Positions 1-11,400 of a DNA stretch of 64,000 nucleotides are shown here, one piece after another. The stretch is taken from the NCBI GenBank assembly GCA_034336665.1, contig JAPFBE010000032.1:124001-188000 (forward strand), in the 5' to 3' direction. The stretch comes from Luscinia megarhynchos. Lineage: Eukaryota > Chordata > Aves > Passeriformes > Turdidae. Position 1 is the first letter of the stretch. Each line of letters begins with the position of its first letter. The translations under genes and the position numbers were made by a program. Below the pieces are notes generated by a model. The model was not told the origin of the DNA, did not search any database, and worked only from the letters and a program-made list of their open reading frames with translations.

Positions 1-1034
1 GTACTCTCCTTGACTACCTGCATGTGTCAATTCACACAACAGGAAAAAAAATACCATTTTCTTTTCTTTTCTTTTTCTGAGATTCATTTTTGCACTTGGA
101 AATTGCAGCTATACAGAAAAACTTCTAAATATTTGCAGACTCCAATACCAACAAAAAAAAATGGTGAAAAACTGAATCCTGAGGATTTGAAAAGAACTGC
201 TGTGATCCTGAATCTGATTTGGGGCTGGAACTTGATAGCAATATCCATAGTGCAATTATGTTCTATGCTGTTACAATGTGTTTTACCTCCCGGTGGTTTT
301 CACTGAGTAAAGATCGAGAGTAAGGATGGTGAAATAAGCTTGTTTGAAGGGGATGGAAAGGAACAAAAATTGCACCACTGTCATATTGCGGGGGATTTCT
401 CCTAGCGACAACCTTACTGGCTTAACCAGGCAACAGAGTGGCTATAATAATAGTAACAGGATGGGTACGATGGTATGCCAGACATATCCTTTAATCTAAG
501 TGGTCCGCGAAGCAGTATCCAAAAGTGATGTTGTTCCAAAGGCAGGCAGTCACCAAAGACGTGGGGGTAGGGTCAAGTTCACAATACATAGGGAATACCT
601 GAGGGCAAAGGTCCAATCCCGAAGGCAGGACAGGGACTTGACCTTATATGTCAAAGGTCTCGAACCAACAGACAGTCAGGGCTAGGAATATGATTTACTT
701 TGGGATGAGCTAATTAGCATCTTTGCAGTGCCCAGTTTCTCAGGGTCTTAGGTTTATATCTCTTATCTCACTTGGTTCAATTCCCACACACCACCTCTTT
801 CTCAATTAGCATTTTTCTCCCGAAAGGGGGCACAGCCTGATGTGCTCTTAAAGTGTAGCTTGGAAATGGAACTACCTCGCACTTTTCTAGAGTCTGGTAG
901 GGCACTGCATCATCAGGAACTTCCACTGGAGCCCAGTGCTTTCTTTCATGGATGTGCTTCTGCTCTCTGCCTCACTTCCATGAGCAGAAGGGCAACATAA
1001 GATTGCTCTTTCCATTTTACAGGGATTCTGAATT
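1..1034. other. Unassigned sequence, no gene recognised
   Basis: This kilobase contains short open frames, the longest at 10-306 on the plus strand, but none shows a domain or motif I recognise. Composition is mixed and AT-leaning. It may be decayed ERV interior because every recognisable neighbour is an LTR, but nothing here proves that. Confidence 0.4.
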
Positions 1035-1040
1035 AGAGAT

Positions 1041-1571
1041 TGTGGAGGGAGCAGAGCCCCCTGCAAGGCCTCCTTGGAGAGCTATCCCCTAGATAAGAAT
1101 TGCTTAGTCATGGTGACTAGGCTAAGAAATCCTTTTCCCCTCTTCAAGACCCCCACTTTATCTCCTTGTAAAACTATTGGCCATATTCCCTCAACCCCAA
1201 ACCATTGGTTCTTTTGCCAAGGACACTATCCCTATAAAACCTCCCACTTGTACCCAGTTCAGCAGACTGCCTCTGTCACTGGACTCCCCTTCACAGAAGA
1301 AGACAATAAAATACTCTGTGGAACCTCTACACAGCGCTTCCCAGTCTCTCATCTCTGTGCCGGCGAAGGTACTTTGCAAGCTGAGCGAAATCACTCTAAG
1401 CTGAAATCACTGTAGGAGCTGATCACCTGAATTTCAGGCATTGCTTGTATACTGGTACCTTCATGGCTGAGACTGCCTAAGACTCCAGGAAGGGCTGTTC
1501 CTTGCGAGACCCTCTGTCTGGGACGTAGGCGGCAGCCAGGGGCTGACAGACCCCAGGCATCGGCCATGACA
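1041..1571 (+). mobile_element. Solo LTR of a class II type ERV, 531 bp
   Basis: The element begins TGTGGAGGG and ends GACA, giving the canonical TG...CA termini. It is flanked by a perfect 6-bp direct repeat, agagat, at 1035-1040 and 1572-1577. A TATA box (tataaaa) lies at 1233-1239 and a poly(A) signal (aataaa) at 1305-1310, in the right order and spacing for U3-R-U5 on the plus strand. A 6-bp TSD is usual for alpha- and betaretrovirus-like integration. No internal retroviral sequence remains beside it, so this is best read as a solo LTR left by LTR-LTR recombination. Confidence 0.85.
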
Positions 1572-1577
1572 AGAGAT

Positions 1578-2862
1578 AGCTAAACAAAATATGCATATGC
1601 ATGTATATGAGTAAAATAGCTGCATCAATGCAAAAACAGTTTTCCATAACTGATGAACATGTAAGGATGTATGGAGTTCTATATTTCAAGGTGTCTTTTC
1701 TCTTGACTTGAAATCAAGAAGATGGGACAAAAATCTGCCTAAATTGTTCCTTCTGAAGTAATGGAGCAAGATGCCTTTTGTATCCATATTTTGAATATAC
1801 TTTATCATCCCAAGTTAATCTTAGATTTAAAAAAAAATAAAAAAATGTTTTGCAACAATCAATAAAGAACTAAAATGAATTAAAAGATAAGAATAAATCC
1901 CAAAACCAATAATGAAATGAAACTGAACAGTTATAGATAAGGAGTTGTAAGATTAAGCATGTAGAAGGTCTAGAAGAAAATTTCTTGAGATCTGTAGCAT
2001 TTTTTTCTCCTTTACCCTTAAAGAATGATAAGTTTTAAGTCTTACATTCTGCACTTTTAGGTCTATGCTGTCATGGATACATCCAAAAGATGGATGGTGT
2101 TCAGAAAATACCATTACCATGTCTCCTGGTTCTGGCCAGGACAGGCTTATTTTTTGCAGTAGCCAGGAGGGGCATAGCCTGAACCTGGAGGTTATTCTAT
2201 ACCACCTCATGTCATTGCTGGGGGGGAAGGGGGAAGGGGAGTCTCTTCCTAGGAGAAGGGGTTCCTTCTGGTCCAGTAAGCGTTGCAGAGGGAGTGGTGT
2301 GGTGGCCCCAGTTCTGAGCTGGAGGGAGTCGTGAGGGTAGTATCACAGAGGGAGTGGTCAGGTGTTGTCTATTGTCAGGGGTTTCTGCAGCGAGCAGTAC
2401 CGTTACTTTTCTTATACCCTCTGTCATTAGTATTGTTGCTGTTTCTTATTTAATTGCTGTTTCCAGTTAATTTTTCTTATCTCAACCCATGATCTTTTAC
2501 CTTTTGTGCAAGCACCAGTGTGGTTTGGAGAGCCTCAGTGGGACCACTAAATTGGGGAGTACTGTTCTTAAACCACGCCACCATGTTTGATGTCTTGGTC
2601 TTGTATCTGGGTGGCATAAATATTATGATACTTTTTCACTTCAGTCCACACTCCTTCAATAAACCTGTTGCCCAAATCCCTAGATTAATGGCCTGAAATA
2701 ACCCTTTTCTGTAGGCATAATTAAAAAAAGTAAATCCTCTTTGTTCAGGAAATGGAGCTGATCTTAGACCCTTAGACTGTATCTCTACTCATGTTGGGGG
2801 TTAGGTTCTTTCCTTTTGTCTCTTTTACTTAGGGAATTTTGTCCCATAAGTTGTTAGGAAAC
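1578..2862. other. Unassigned sequence, possible decayed minus-strand ERV interior
   Basis: No frame gives a clear retroviral motif. Minus-strand frames between about 1,950 and 2,850 have a vaguely retroviral character, but stops are frequent and no catalytic box is visible. An A-rich tract lies near 1,828-1,850. Confidence 0.3.
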
Positions 2863-2868
2863 AGTGAT

Positions 2869-3320
2869 TGTATCTGTTTTTAAGTTGGTATGCTTTCCAA
2901 CTCCGGGGTCTGCAGCCCTGAGTCCAGATATCTCTGAACCCTGGCTACAAAACCCGCAGCTACTCACTAGCGAAGTGTAAAAGGCTTGAGACCGTGCAGC
3001 AAAAGATTCCGAAGATAACTTTATTGTCTTCGAAGGGAAATGCTAACAACGGTCTCATTACATCAGATAACAGAGAGTTTATATAGGTTTCCAGAGGATC
3101 GAGTTTCTAACCAATAAAACTACAAATTACAAACTAACCAATTACCTTAAAACTCTAAGTAAGAAAAGGACCAATTAACTTGTGACTTTAAGAGCCAATA
3201 GAAATCCTAAGAGATAACAGGGTTTTCGATAAGGGAGGGGGAGTCTTGTTTCAAGGAATTTCTTTGTCTTATGGGACAGAATCCCAGGGGTATATTTTGG
3301 GGGGAGTAACATCTTCTACA
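2869..3320 (-). mobile_element. Solo LTR on the minus strand, 452 bp
   Basis: Read on the minus strand the element starts TGTAGAAGATG and ends ATACA. The flanking 6-bp sequence agtgat occurs exactly at both edges (2863-2868 and 3321-3326), a perfect target-site duplication. A minus-strand TATA box (tatataaa) sits around 3076-3085 and a poly(A) signal is complementary to 3020-3025. The termini, TSD and signals agree on orientation. Confidence 0.85.
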
Positions 3321-3619
3321 AGTGATCACTGGACACTTAAGGAAAACAAAAGAAATGGCCAAGCTCAGAGGAGGAGAGCATCTGGTTGCACATCTCTTAT
3401 CTGAGGGTTTCTCTCAGAGGGGAAGAGATACCGCGAGAATTAGGCTGATAAAAGATGGGGCTGGGGCAACTATTAGCTCTCTCTGCTCTCATCTTTGGAG
3501 GAGGATGGTCAGAGCTACTGCTTGGGGAAGAGCATTCACTGCCACCACCATAGCCAAGCCCAGTCTGTCTTCTACTGTAGGGTGAGCCTTTGCTCATGAG
3601 ACCAGCCACTGAACTGGGA

Positions 3620-4047
3620 TGATGCCTTGGGTTTTAGCTTTTATAATTTTCAGATTCTCTGCTGCCTAATGTGTAACCCTGAAACTTCATATTAGGTGTT
3701 AGTAAATTCTCTTCACAGGGTAGTTAGACAAAACAATCCCTTCCTAGCTAGAGAATCAAGGACAACCATTACCCAAAAAGCATAAACAACTGCGAAGGAA
3801 AGGGGGCAAGCCAGGGGGCTGAGACTTCATAACCTGGGGCTGTGGTTAGACAATTGATCCCAATATGTAGATGAACCAAAACTTATAAAAGTGTAAAAAC
3901 TCGTGACCTGGATGCATCTTGGATATGACTTTGGTGTAGCCCTGGCCAGGCTCTTGCACTACCCAAGGTGTATCCTTTTGATAAATACCTATTTTATTCT
4001 TTTTGCTCTATCTAGTCTCTTTTCCAGGTCAGCCTTTCCATGCATCA
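3620..4047 (+). mobile_element. LTR of recurrent family G, copy 1
   Basis: This 428-bp segment begins TGATGCCTTGG and ends GCATCA. It is closely similar to 32,898-33,327 and more distantly to 17,733-18,192, which defines its limits. It has a TATA box (tataaaa) at 3884-3890 and an AT-rich poly(A)-signal region near 3,980, where copy 2 has aataaa. I found no matching target-site duplication, so the exact ends could be off by several bases. Confidence 0.75.
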
Positions 4048-4204
4048 GGACCTTATTAGCATCTACCTCACTAAAAGAGAGATTTTCACCATCTGCTCAG
4101 GTGCCAGGGATCCTGAGCTCACCTCTCCCTGCCCTGGTTGGAGCCAGGTGTCTGCTGCCCCGCCCCTACCACTTCTTTGGCACTTTTCCTAACTTTCACT
4201 ACAC

Positions 4205-4800
4205 TGTAGCCCCGCATCCCCTGCCTGCCTAGATGTCCTGTGGTTCCAGCTACATCCGAAGAGCTTTTGATACATCTCGTCCACCACCCCAGGATTTTTG
4301 CTCATTCCTGCTGTTCCAGCTTGCTGCTTCCGAGAGTCCTTCTGGTGCACCAGGATCAACTGCTCCTGGGGGGGTTTGTGAAGCAAGCCTTTTCTTCCAC
4401 CCTTTCCCATCTCAGTCAAGCCGCCATTACTGTGTGCTCCCCGAACTCCCACTGGACTGCCCCTTGCAGCCGCAGGGGAATCATCGCACCCACCCTGCTC
4501 ACCGGGAGCCACCAGCACCCCTGCCGGCTGTGACCATCACTACACCAAAGGGGAAAGTGCCTGCAGCCGAGAAGGCTGTTACTGGGTTTCTGGTTCTGTT
4601 TGTTGTTAATGCTATAATTGTTGTTGTTTGTTTGCCTTGTTATACATACTAGTAAAGAACTGTTATTCCCTTTCTCATATCTTTGCCTGACAGTCCCTTA
4701 TTTCAAAATTATAATAATTCAGAGAGAAGGGGTTTACATTTTCAATTCCAAGGGAGGCTCCTGCCTTTCTTAGGAGACACCTGTCTTTCATACCAAGACA
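4205..4800 (-). mobile_element. LTR of recurrent family T, copy 1 (minus strand)
   Basis: The right edge, read on the minus strand, begins TGTCTTGGTATGAAAGACAGG, the signature start of family T. Similarity to the better-bounded copy at 62,364-62,983 runs leftward to about 4,205. The left edge is approximate and no duplicated flank was found. The strand opposite to LTR transcription carries an open frame (4233-4652) that is shared with the 62-kb copy. Confidence 0.7.
4233..4652 (+). other. Open frame antisense to LTR family T, 139 codons
   Basis: The predicted 139-residue protein has no recognised domain. Its last 40 residues contain KGKVPAAE followed by a hydrophobic stretch of about 20 residues that could span a membrane. 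The same frame, with about half of these C-terminal residues identical, is open in the copy at 62,374-62,871. The third long copy (51,401-51,968) keeps recognisable similarity but is interrupted by stops. Because the element is a repeat, nucleotide homology alone could maintain this resemblance, so coding status is unproven. Confidence 0.3.
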
Positions 4801-6731
4801 ACTAGTAAATTAAATATACTCAAGGATGTTTCCTAGACATTAAAACCACCAAGAAGCACAGAACTGTGTCCATGTCTTCTAGCAAAACCTTTCCTTCCTT
4901 CAGACACTGCCTGTTGCAGGTGGACTGTTAAACACAACTCCTGAAGGATACTGAAGAAGGAGGCTGGGGAGAGCAGGGCACAAAGCATGTGGAGATAATC
5001 CTAAAAGTTTGATGTTACAGATCACCATGTTCTAGCACTATTTAATTTACTGGAAAAGCAGAGAGCATGTTGTAAAAATACAGGTCACTATCTCCTGCAA
5101 ATCTATTCTCTGAGCTTTGACATGGGAAGAAGGAAGGAACCTCATTACTGTCATCACTTACTACTGCTAATCATATTCTTGTTCAGATACCACAGTTTTG
5201 AGGAACATATTTGCTGTAAAGAATAGACACACAAAGTAAGTTTTTAAATCCCCTAGTTTTCTCTATCTTCCTGGGCTTTTATTTTCATGAGTCCAAGTAA
5301 CACAACTTTCTGCAATACCAACTAGACTTCTGTATAATGTTGTCATGATCCAGTTATTAAAGTTATTAGAAATGTCACTGCCTGAATTAAGGTGAAAATG
5401 AGACCCTGTGCCAATGCTAATAGTATGGGTTTTATTTGATAGTAAATATATGAGTGAGAGAGAGAGGGAGAGAGAAAAGATAGAAAAATAGGTAGGGGGA
5501 ACAGAAAGAGAGTGACAGAGAGGGATTAAGGAAAATACCATAACTCTGTGGACCCAAACAACGTTCTGTTGATCCTCTCCAGCTGGTCTTCTTAGTGGTG
5601 AAGGTCCCCCATAAAACCATAGAATATGATGGGTTAATATACACGTACATCCCCTGGGACAGTGGGAGGGGGGTGAGCAGCAGACTCTGGATCTGTTGCA
5701 TCACATGCAATCCTGTGGTTCAAGGCCTCTGGGGAGCACTTGGGGGGTCTTTGATGGATTATGACACCCTCTCAGCTGCTCCCATGTGAATGTCCCATGA
5801 ATGTGGCCTGTAGGGTTGGCGGTTCCACAGCTGGGCCAGTTTGTGTAAGGGAGGATGGGTGTTCACTGTCTCTCACCAGAGATTACGTCATGAACCCAAA
5901 ACCTCCTCCCCCCACCCCCCTCATTTCAGGTGGAATAAACATGGCTTCTATGGGCTGTGGTCTCCCCTACCACAAACCCAGCCAGGGAAGAATCTCTGCT
6001 GAGATTGGCTCTTTTGTGGGTGCATTCCTTTCCCTCAGCCTTGTTTGCTTTTCCCTAGGCCTGAGATGATTGAACAATAGCATCGCCTTTATCTTATCTA
6101 GGTGGCTTAACTTAGCATCCAAAGTTCCAGTCAGGCATCTTCAGGGAGGCTTCTTTAGTTGTAGCTTCTTTATACAGTTTTTTTTATAATGGACAAAACA
6201 CTTTTATAGCAATGTTTAAGGCATGAATCATTTCAGTCCAACAAATGTAAGAAAGTTAGACTTTTAAAAATAGCATTTTCTTTTTTTACATTTCATGCTA
6301 AATTTTCATAGGGAATAGCTTCCCTTACCTCTTTCCGAAAAACTTTAGTATTCTATTGTTGAAAGCTACAATGTAATATTGACTTTCGCATTTATGTATT
6401 AGCTTTTGCATGTCCATATTGACCATAAATATTCAGATTTAGTACAATGTATAATTCTATTTAGCTGTTCGTTAGTATAACATAATCTATTAGTTTAAGT
6501 ATGTACCGTATAGTTTATAGAAATAGTGGTGTGATGAATGTATTATATCATGGGCCTTAGCAAAACCACAAAATGTTTAAAATGCATCTATGTGATTGAA
6601 AGAATGGTGGGAAACAATTATGTTGCTTCCCATATCTGCTGACTGACCTCTCCAAGAGACATGATAACAGTGGCAAAAGAACAGCAGCAGAGAAGAATCA
6701 TAGAAGAATTTGTTAACCCCCTATCGGAGGA
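4801..6731. other. Unassigned sequence with a short GA-rich repeat
   Basis: No gene is recognised. A GA-rich simple repeat occupies about 5,452-5,476. Minus-strand frames between about 5,260 and 5,710 contain Asn-rich, hydrophobic stretches that could be env debris, but no diagnostic motif is present. The 6,100-6,600 part is AT-rich with no visible structure. Confidence 0.35.
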
Positions 6732-7055
6732 TGTGGAACAACAGGATGGAGACACAAGAAGAAATAAAAACATATCTCATAGGATGTCGTGCAAAAAAGT
6801 TAGAGTGTAAAGAAAACAAACCACAAACTGAAGAGTTCCTGAAACATCAAAAAACTCACAAGAATGTCTGAACAATGTATGAAGCACATGAATATGTATG
6901 TACATCAGTAATGTAACAGTATATAGATCACACTCTCTGACTTTACCAGGTGCTTTTTGGCCAAAAGCCAAGGTCACCCCCACACTGGTTAAGTTTTTTT
7001 ATCCCTTATTAAACTTCTTTTAAAAAATTCCACATTGCAAATCTTGTTTTTCACA
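6732..7055 (+). mobile_element. Probable LTR with adjacent primer-binding site
   Basis: A segment starting TGTGGAACA and ending TTCACA is followed, after a 3-base spacer, by a primer-binding-site-like sequence at 7059-7076. A poly(A) signal variant (attaaa) lies at 7008-7013. The 3' edge is well motivated by the PBS-like sequence, but the 5' edge rests only on a TG dinucleotide and is uncertain. If real, this is the 5' LTR of the class I element whose gag and pol follow at 9-13.5 kb. Confidence 0.45.
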
Positions 7056-7058
7056 AAT

Positions 7059-7076
7059 TGGAGGTTTCACCGAGAT
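7059..7076 (+). promoter_or_regulatory. Candidate retroviral primer-binding site
   Basis: The 18-mer starts TGGAGGTTTCACC and ends CGAGAT. It begins with TGG, as all tRNA-primed sites do, and lies three bases after a CA-ended LTR candidate. I cannot name the primer tRNA with confidence. Confidence 0.4.
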
Positions 7077-7435
7077 ACAAACCTCGAGTCTTTGTGGCTC
7101 TAGGGTTTACCGGGTGGGGGGCCCCCCTCACCTAATTAATCGACCTGCCTGGGCTTCTCCTGCAGCCACAAGGGACTGCAGGTTAACCCTCAGTAGGACA
7201 AAAAGGGACGAAAAGAGAAAAGGGAAGTAAAATTCCCTAAGGAATCACAGTAACTTTTAATCTGTGCATGAAGAACCAAGATGGGTGAGTATTTCGTGAA
7301 AAGAGGGGGTTGCAAAAATCTGTGAGTGTGCGTGTGTGTGCATAAGACATAGACAGGACAGTCCCTGATCTATGAAGTGAGAGAGGAGTCCTTCTAACCA
7401 TGTTTTCATTTTGCAAGGAAAATGACCGGTGAAGG

Positions 7436-7908
7436 TGTGATACATTGTAAACACTTTGTTCATTAAACTCCTAGTAAGGAATAATGAATTTCAGCCGGAG
7501 GTAAGACGGGTATGGACTTCGACCACCTAGTTTCAATCACGAGCACGGTATACATAATTTATGCTAAAACTAGCGGCTGGATTGTTTAAGCAGTTTTTAA
7601 GAATTTTCCCCTAAACTAGAAGGAATAAACAAGAAAAGCACCCGGCGCCTCTTCCCTGCTGTGACCACCAGAAGACAAGATTATGACCCCCCCAGCAATG
7701 GGCCTCGTGGATGCAGAGTACTCCAAGGAAGGACACGTCAGCTGAATTAGAACTGTATAAAAAGACCATGGGGAAAAAGGGAAATTGCGCGCCGTTTGTG
7801 GAGCAGTGCCTCCCGGCCACCCAGCGCTGTTTTGCTTACTGTCGCTTGCTAATAAACTCTAATTGATTAGAACTGACTTGATTCGGTTTTCATTCTCCGT
7901 CTATAACA
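7436..7908 (+). mobile_element. Solo LTR with a 4-bp target duplication
   Basis: The element starts TGTGATACATTG and ends CTATAACA. The 4-bp sequence aagg flanks it at 7432-7435 and 7909-7912. It has a clear TATA box (tataaaaag, 7756-7764) and poly(A) signal (aataaa, 7851-7856) about 95 bp apart. A 4-bp duplication is typical of gammaretrovirus-like integration, but four bases can match by chance, so the 5' end is less secure than the 3' end. Confidence 0.6.
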
Positions 7909-7932
7909 AAGGGACAAAGCGAATCCTGTAGA

Positions 7933-7964
7933 CTGAGTGAAGGCCCGGCTGAGTGAAGGCCCGG
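7933..7964 (+). repeat. 16-bp tandem duplication
   Basis: The unit ctgagtgaaggcccgg occurs twice in perfect tandem just after the LTR at 7,436-7,908. It lies in what would be the leader of the class I element. No function is apparent. Confidence 0.8.
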
Positions 7965-8439
7965 AATAAGGGGAGGCTTAGTTACTTTGGGGTTAAAACA
8001 GGGAATTAAGAAAACAAAGAGGAGAGAAATTGCCTGCAATTACGACTGCAGGAAGTCTAATTCCAAGGTAGTACTGCACTCATCCCATCTCTGACTGCCT
8101 ACAGGAATCTTGGTTATATTGAGGTTTCGAACAGTTAAAAAGGTGAGTGCAGGGTCTGAAACCCCAATGTACCCTTGAGGCATGATTGGTTGGGCTGATC
8201 TGGGGTGTTTAGCTGCTAAATGGGAAAACACTACCTCAGAGATCTGAGAAGCTGATTAGGTCTGCTTTATAATAGGCTGTCTTGGGGTGACTTTGTGATG
8301 CTTGTATCCCCAATCTTCCGTTCTGTTGATGTTGAATATTAAATTCTGCAGCTTTTAGACTAGTTACAGAAGTGAAAGGGGAGAGAAGAGGTGCAGAGGT
8401 TGTTATCAGAAACTGCACTTGCTCCCCACATCCTTCACA

Positions 8440-8934
8440 CAGACTGTGTTGTCTGCAGTGGAGAGCAGGGAGACAACTCTTTTTTGCTCTTGGTTAGTTT
8501 TTCTGGCTAGCTGAGGCAGAGAAGCTCCCTGGACTGTGGTTTTTTTCCTTTTTCTTGAAATTGTTCAAACCTGCTCTGGACTAAAAACCCAGAAGAGCAC
8601 CGGGAGCTCACACCTGTGACCCACCAGGCCTTACTTGGCCCTGGCATTTCCCAGCACTGGAGGGACTGAGAACAAACTGAGTGAGCTGGGCTGCAACCCA
8701 CGAAAAGACTCTTCTGAATTTGTCATCTCTTCAGAGTGGCGAGAGGTTTTGCTGTTTAGTATTGTTCATTTTTATGCTGGGAAGTGCTTTGCGTGTTAAA
8801 TAAACAGATTTTTTCCCCACTTCTCTCCAAAGAAATATTTCCCGAACCAGTTGAGAAAGGGAAGTGCTTAAATCCGTTTCCCAAAGGAACCCCCATTCAG
8901 AGGTTTTCTCCCTAAATTTGCCCCTAAACCAGGA
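8440..8934 (+). mobile_element. LTR-like segment upstream of class I gag
   Basis: The 3' half has the features of R-U5: a poly(A) signal (aataaa) at 8799-8804, followed by about 130 bp that end immediately before gag-like coding sequence. The 5' edge was placed at a TG near 8,446 and is weak. No target-site duplication or primer-binding site was found, so it may be an insertion in the class I leader rather than that element's own LTR. Confidence 0.45.
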
Positions 8935-8959
8935 TATGGATCCAGTCAGAATACCAGGG

Positions 8960-9956
8960 GAAGAGCGGCCCAGCGGGAAGAATTGAAAAGTGAGGACCAA
9001 GCAGTATCACTATACCCCTTCCTGGAGGTCCCCATTGGGAGGGGCACAGAGGGGGATTGGGTTTGTAACCACTCCATTTAAATCCTCTGAAGTGAGGGCA
9101 TTCAAGAAAGAATTAAAAGGTCTACTAGAAAATCCTACTGGATTAGTAGAACAAGTAGACCAGTTTTGGGGCCTAACATTTATACATGGGACAAAATGCA
9201 ATCCGTGAGTGAACCTTTTGTTTACATTCAAAGAAAGACAGATGATTCGAATAGCAGGGATTCAGATATGGGAGAGGGAACACATAAATGGCCCCTTTGG
9301 GGAGGAGAAGATGGCCCTACAGTGCCTCATGTGGGACCACAATAACCCCAGGGGGAAGGCAAAATATGGAAGAGTATAGAGCATTAATTATCAGGGGGAA
9401 TAAGGGACGATGCCTCCCAGAATCAAAATGTCCACACGGCATTTACTGAACAACAAAAAAAGGAGGATACTCCAACTGAATGACTGGAAAGGTTATAAAG
9501 TAATATGAGACAGTACCCAGGGATGGATACTGATATGGAGTCTGGACAACTTGTGTTAAAAGTGACCTTTGTCACTCATACTTGGCCAGATAGAAGGAAA
9601 AACTAGAAAGACAAGCGGATTGGCAAGACAGAGGGTTGAATGACCAGTTAATAGAAGCCCAAAAGGTATATATATCTAGAGGGACGAGGGAGAAAGCAAA
9701 GGCAAAAGCTAAAGTAATGGCAGCGACTATTGCCAAAGGAAACCACCGTGCAAAACCCCACTCCTTTAAGGAGGTGAGACCCCAGTCTGGCCAAAACAAG
9801 GGGACCAGGAAGAGGTTAAGGGGAACAGAGCTCCCTGGGGAAGGGGGCCCTGAAAAGGAAAAAGGGGAATTAAATACTCGAGGCCCAATCTGTCACTATT
9901 GCAAGGAAGTTGGACATATAAGTCAGTACTGCCCACAGAGGAAAAAAATCATCTGA
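8960..9956 (+). pseudogene. gag: Class I ERV gag remnant (capsid-nucleocapsid)
   Basis: This is decayed Gag, the structural polyprotein that forms the retroviral core. A capsid-like stretch spans about 8,990-9,480 in shifting frames. The open frame at 9636-9956 (106 residues) ends in a basic region with one CCHC zinc knuckle (CHYC...GH...YC) at 9,891-9,932. A single knuckle and the overall arrangement fit a gammaretrovirus-like lineage. Several frameshifts and stops are present, so no full Gag can be made. Protease-like sequence follows directly. Confidence 0.65.
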
Positions 9957-10019
9957 AAGTGTTTAGTGAGGCTTGGGAAATGGACCAATAGGGGAGTCAG
10001 GGGCTTTTTCCTGCTGGGG

Positions 10020-10195
10020 TGGAAATATCAGCAAGAACCTGTGATAAATTTAAAAGTAGGTCCCCAGGAGGAGGAATTTGAATTTTTAGTAGATACCGGG
10101 GCAGAGAGGACTTATATCTGTATAATTTCAACAGGATGTGAGAAAAGCCAGAATACAATTCAAGTAGTAGGGGGCAAAAGGGGAAATATTTAGAG
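10020..10195 (+). pseudogene. pro: Class I ERV protease remnant
   Basis: An open frame at 9966-10193 contains the aspartic protease active-site triad Asp-Thr-Gly in the context LVDTGAE, encoded at about 10,089-10,103. The downstream flap and the C-terminal Gly-Arg-Asp region are not seen intact. The frame ends at a stop soon after. The position between Gag and RT is as expected. Confidence 0.6.
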
Positions 10196-10319
10196 CACCA
10201 GTTATAAAACATGATATTAGAAGGAACAAACAAAATAGGGATGTGGGGCATTTTATTTGCACCAGGGGCAGGATACAATTTGTTGGGGAGGGGATTTACA
10301 AGAGCAGTTAGGCATCAGA

Positions 10320-11400
10320 GTGCTTCCAGAATAGTACAAAATGGTAGTCAAACTCCTCCGATTAAAGGAGAAGGATTAAAAGCAAATTGAAGAAGTGGTC
10401 TGGGCCAAGCCTGGAAATAGGTGCAAATTAAATATAACTCCTATATTAATTAAAATAACCAATCAAGACTGCTCAATTTGAGCATGGAAATACTGTCTCT
10501 CTTTAGATGGGAGAAAAGGGCTACAAACAATAATTAAAGAATTAATTATGGATGGAACTTTAGAACCATGCATGTCTCCCCACCATACTCCCATTTTACT
10601 GGTGAGGAAATAAAATGGTACATACAGGCTAGTCCAGGACCTGAAAGAAGTGGACAAAAGAACTATAGACCAATATCCAGTGGTACCCTAATCTCTGCAT
10701 ACTATTAAGTAAAATTCCTTCATCACATTGGTGGTTCAGAGTGATAGACCTCAAAGATGCCTTTTGGGCCTGCCCCCTAGCAGAGGAAAGCAGAGATATA
10801 TTTGCTTTCCAATGCGAAGATCCTGATACTGGGAGAAAGCAACGGCTTAGGTGGACAAAATTACCCCAAGGATTTAGAGAATCCCCTAACTTATTTGGAC
10901 AAGCCTTGGAAGAAGTAGTACAATGTTTCCCTATTGTACTAGAAGTAAAACTTATTCAATATGTTGATGATTTGCTTCTTTTAGAGGAGGATGAGGAAAA
11001 TGTCCGAGAATTTACCATATCGTTACTAAATTTCTTGGGCGGTCAAGGGCTTTGAGTGTCGAAGAAAAACTTCAATTTGTAGAAAATGAAGTTAAATACT
11101 TGGGGGCATATTTTTAAGTCAAGGGAGCCAGCAATTAAATCCTGGAAGAATTACTGGAATAACCTCACTCCCTCTGCCAAAAACTAAAAAAAAATCAGAA
11201 AAATTTTGACCTTATTAGGATATTGCAGAATATGAATAGAAGGATGCACCCAAGCTGTTAATTTCTTATATGAAAAATTAATAAAAGATGAAATTAGGTG
11301 TGGATAAGAGGATGAACAGGGATTCAAAAGTTTAAAACAAAAATTGATTAGTGTCCTTGCTCTGAGTCTCCCCTGCTTTAGATGTGGAAAATGGGGTAGC
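10320..11400 (+). pseudogene. pol: Class I ERV reverse transcriptase remnant
   Basis: This encodes a decayed RNA-dependent DNA polymerase. The open frame 10741-11055 (104 residues) holds the first catalytic Asp (IDLKDAF, residues 2-8), the LPQGF motif (41-45) and the YVDD box (74-77, encoded at 10,960-10,971). YVDD together with LPQGFRESP is typical of gammaretrovirus-like RTs. The fingers region upstream and the thumb/connection downstream are recognisable only in broken frames, with many stops between 11,060 and 11,800. Confidence 0.75.

Noticed and set aside
10..306. A 98-codon open frame at the window start
   Set aside because: It has low complexity at its N-terminus and no recognisable motif; it is likely chance.
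3322..3585. An 87-codon open frame between two LTRs
   Set aside because: No motif is seen and its start overlaps the target-site duplication of the neighbouring solo LTR.
4801..4806. actagt as a target duplication for family T copy 1
   Set aside because: No matching hexamer was found near the presumed left edge.
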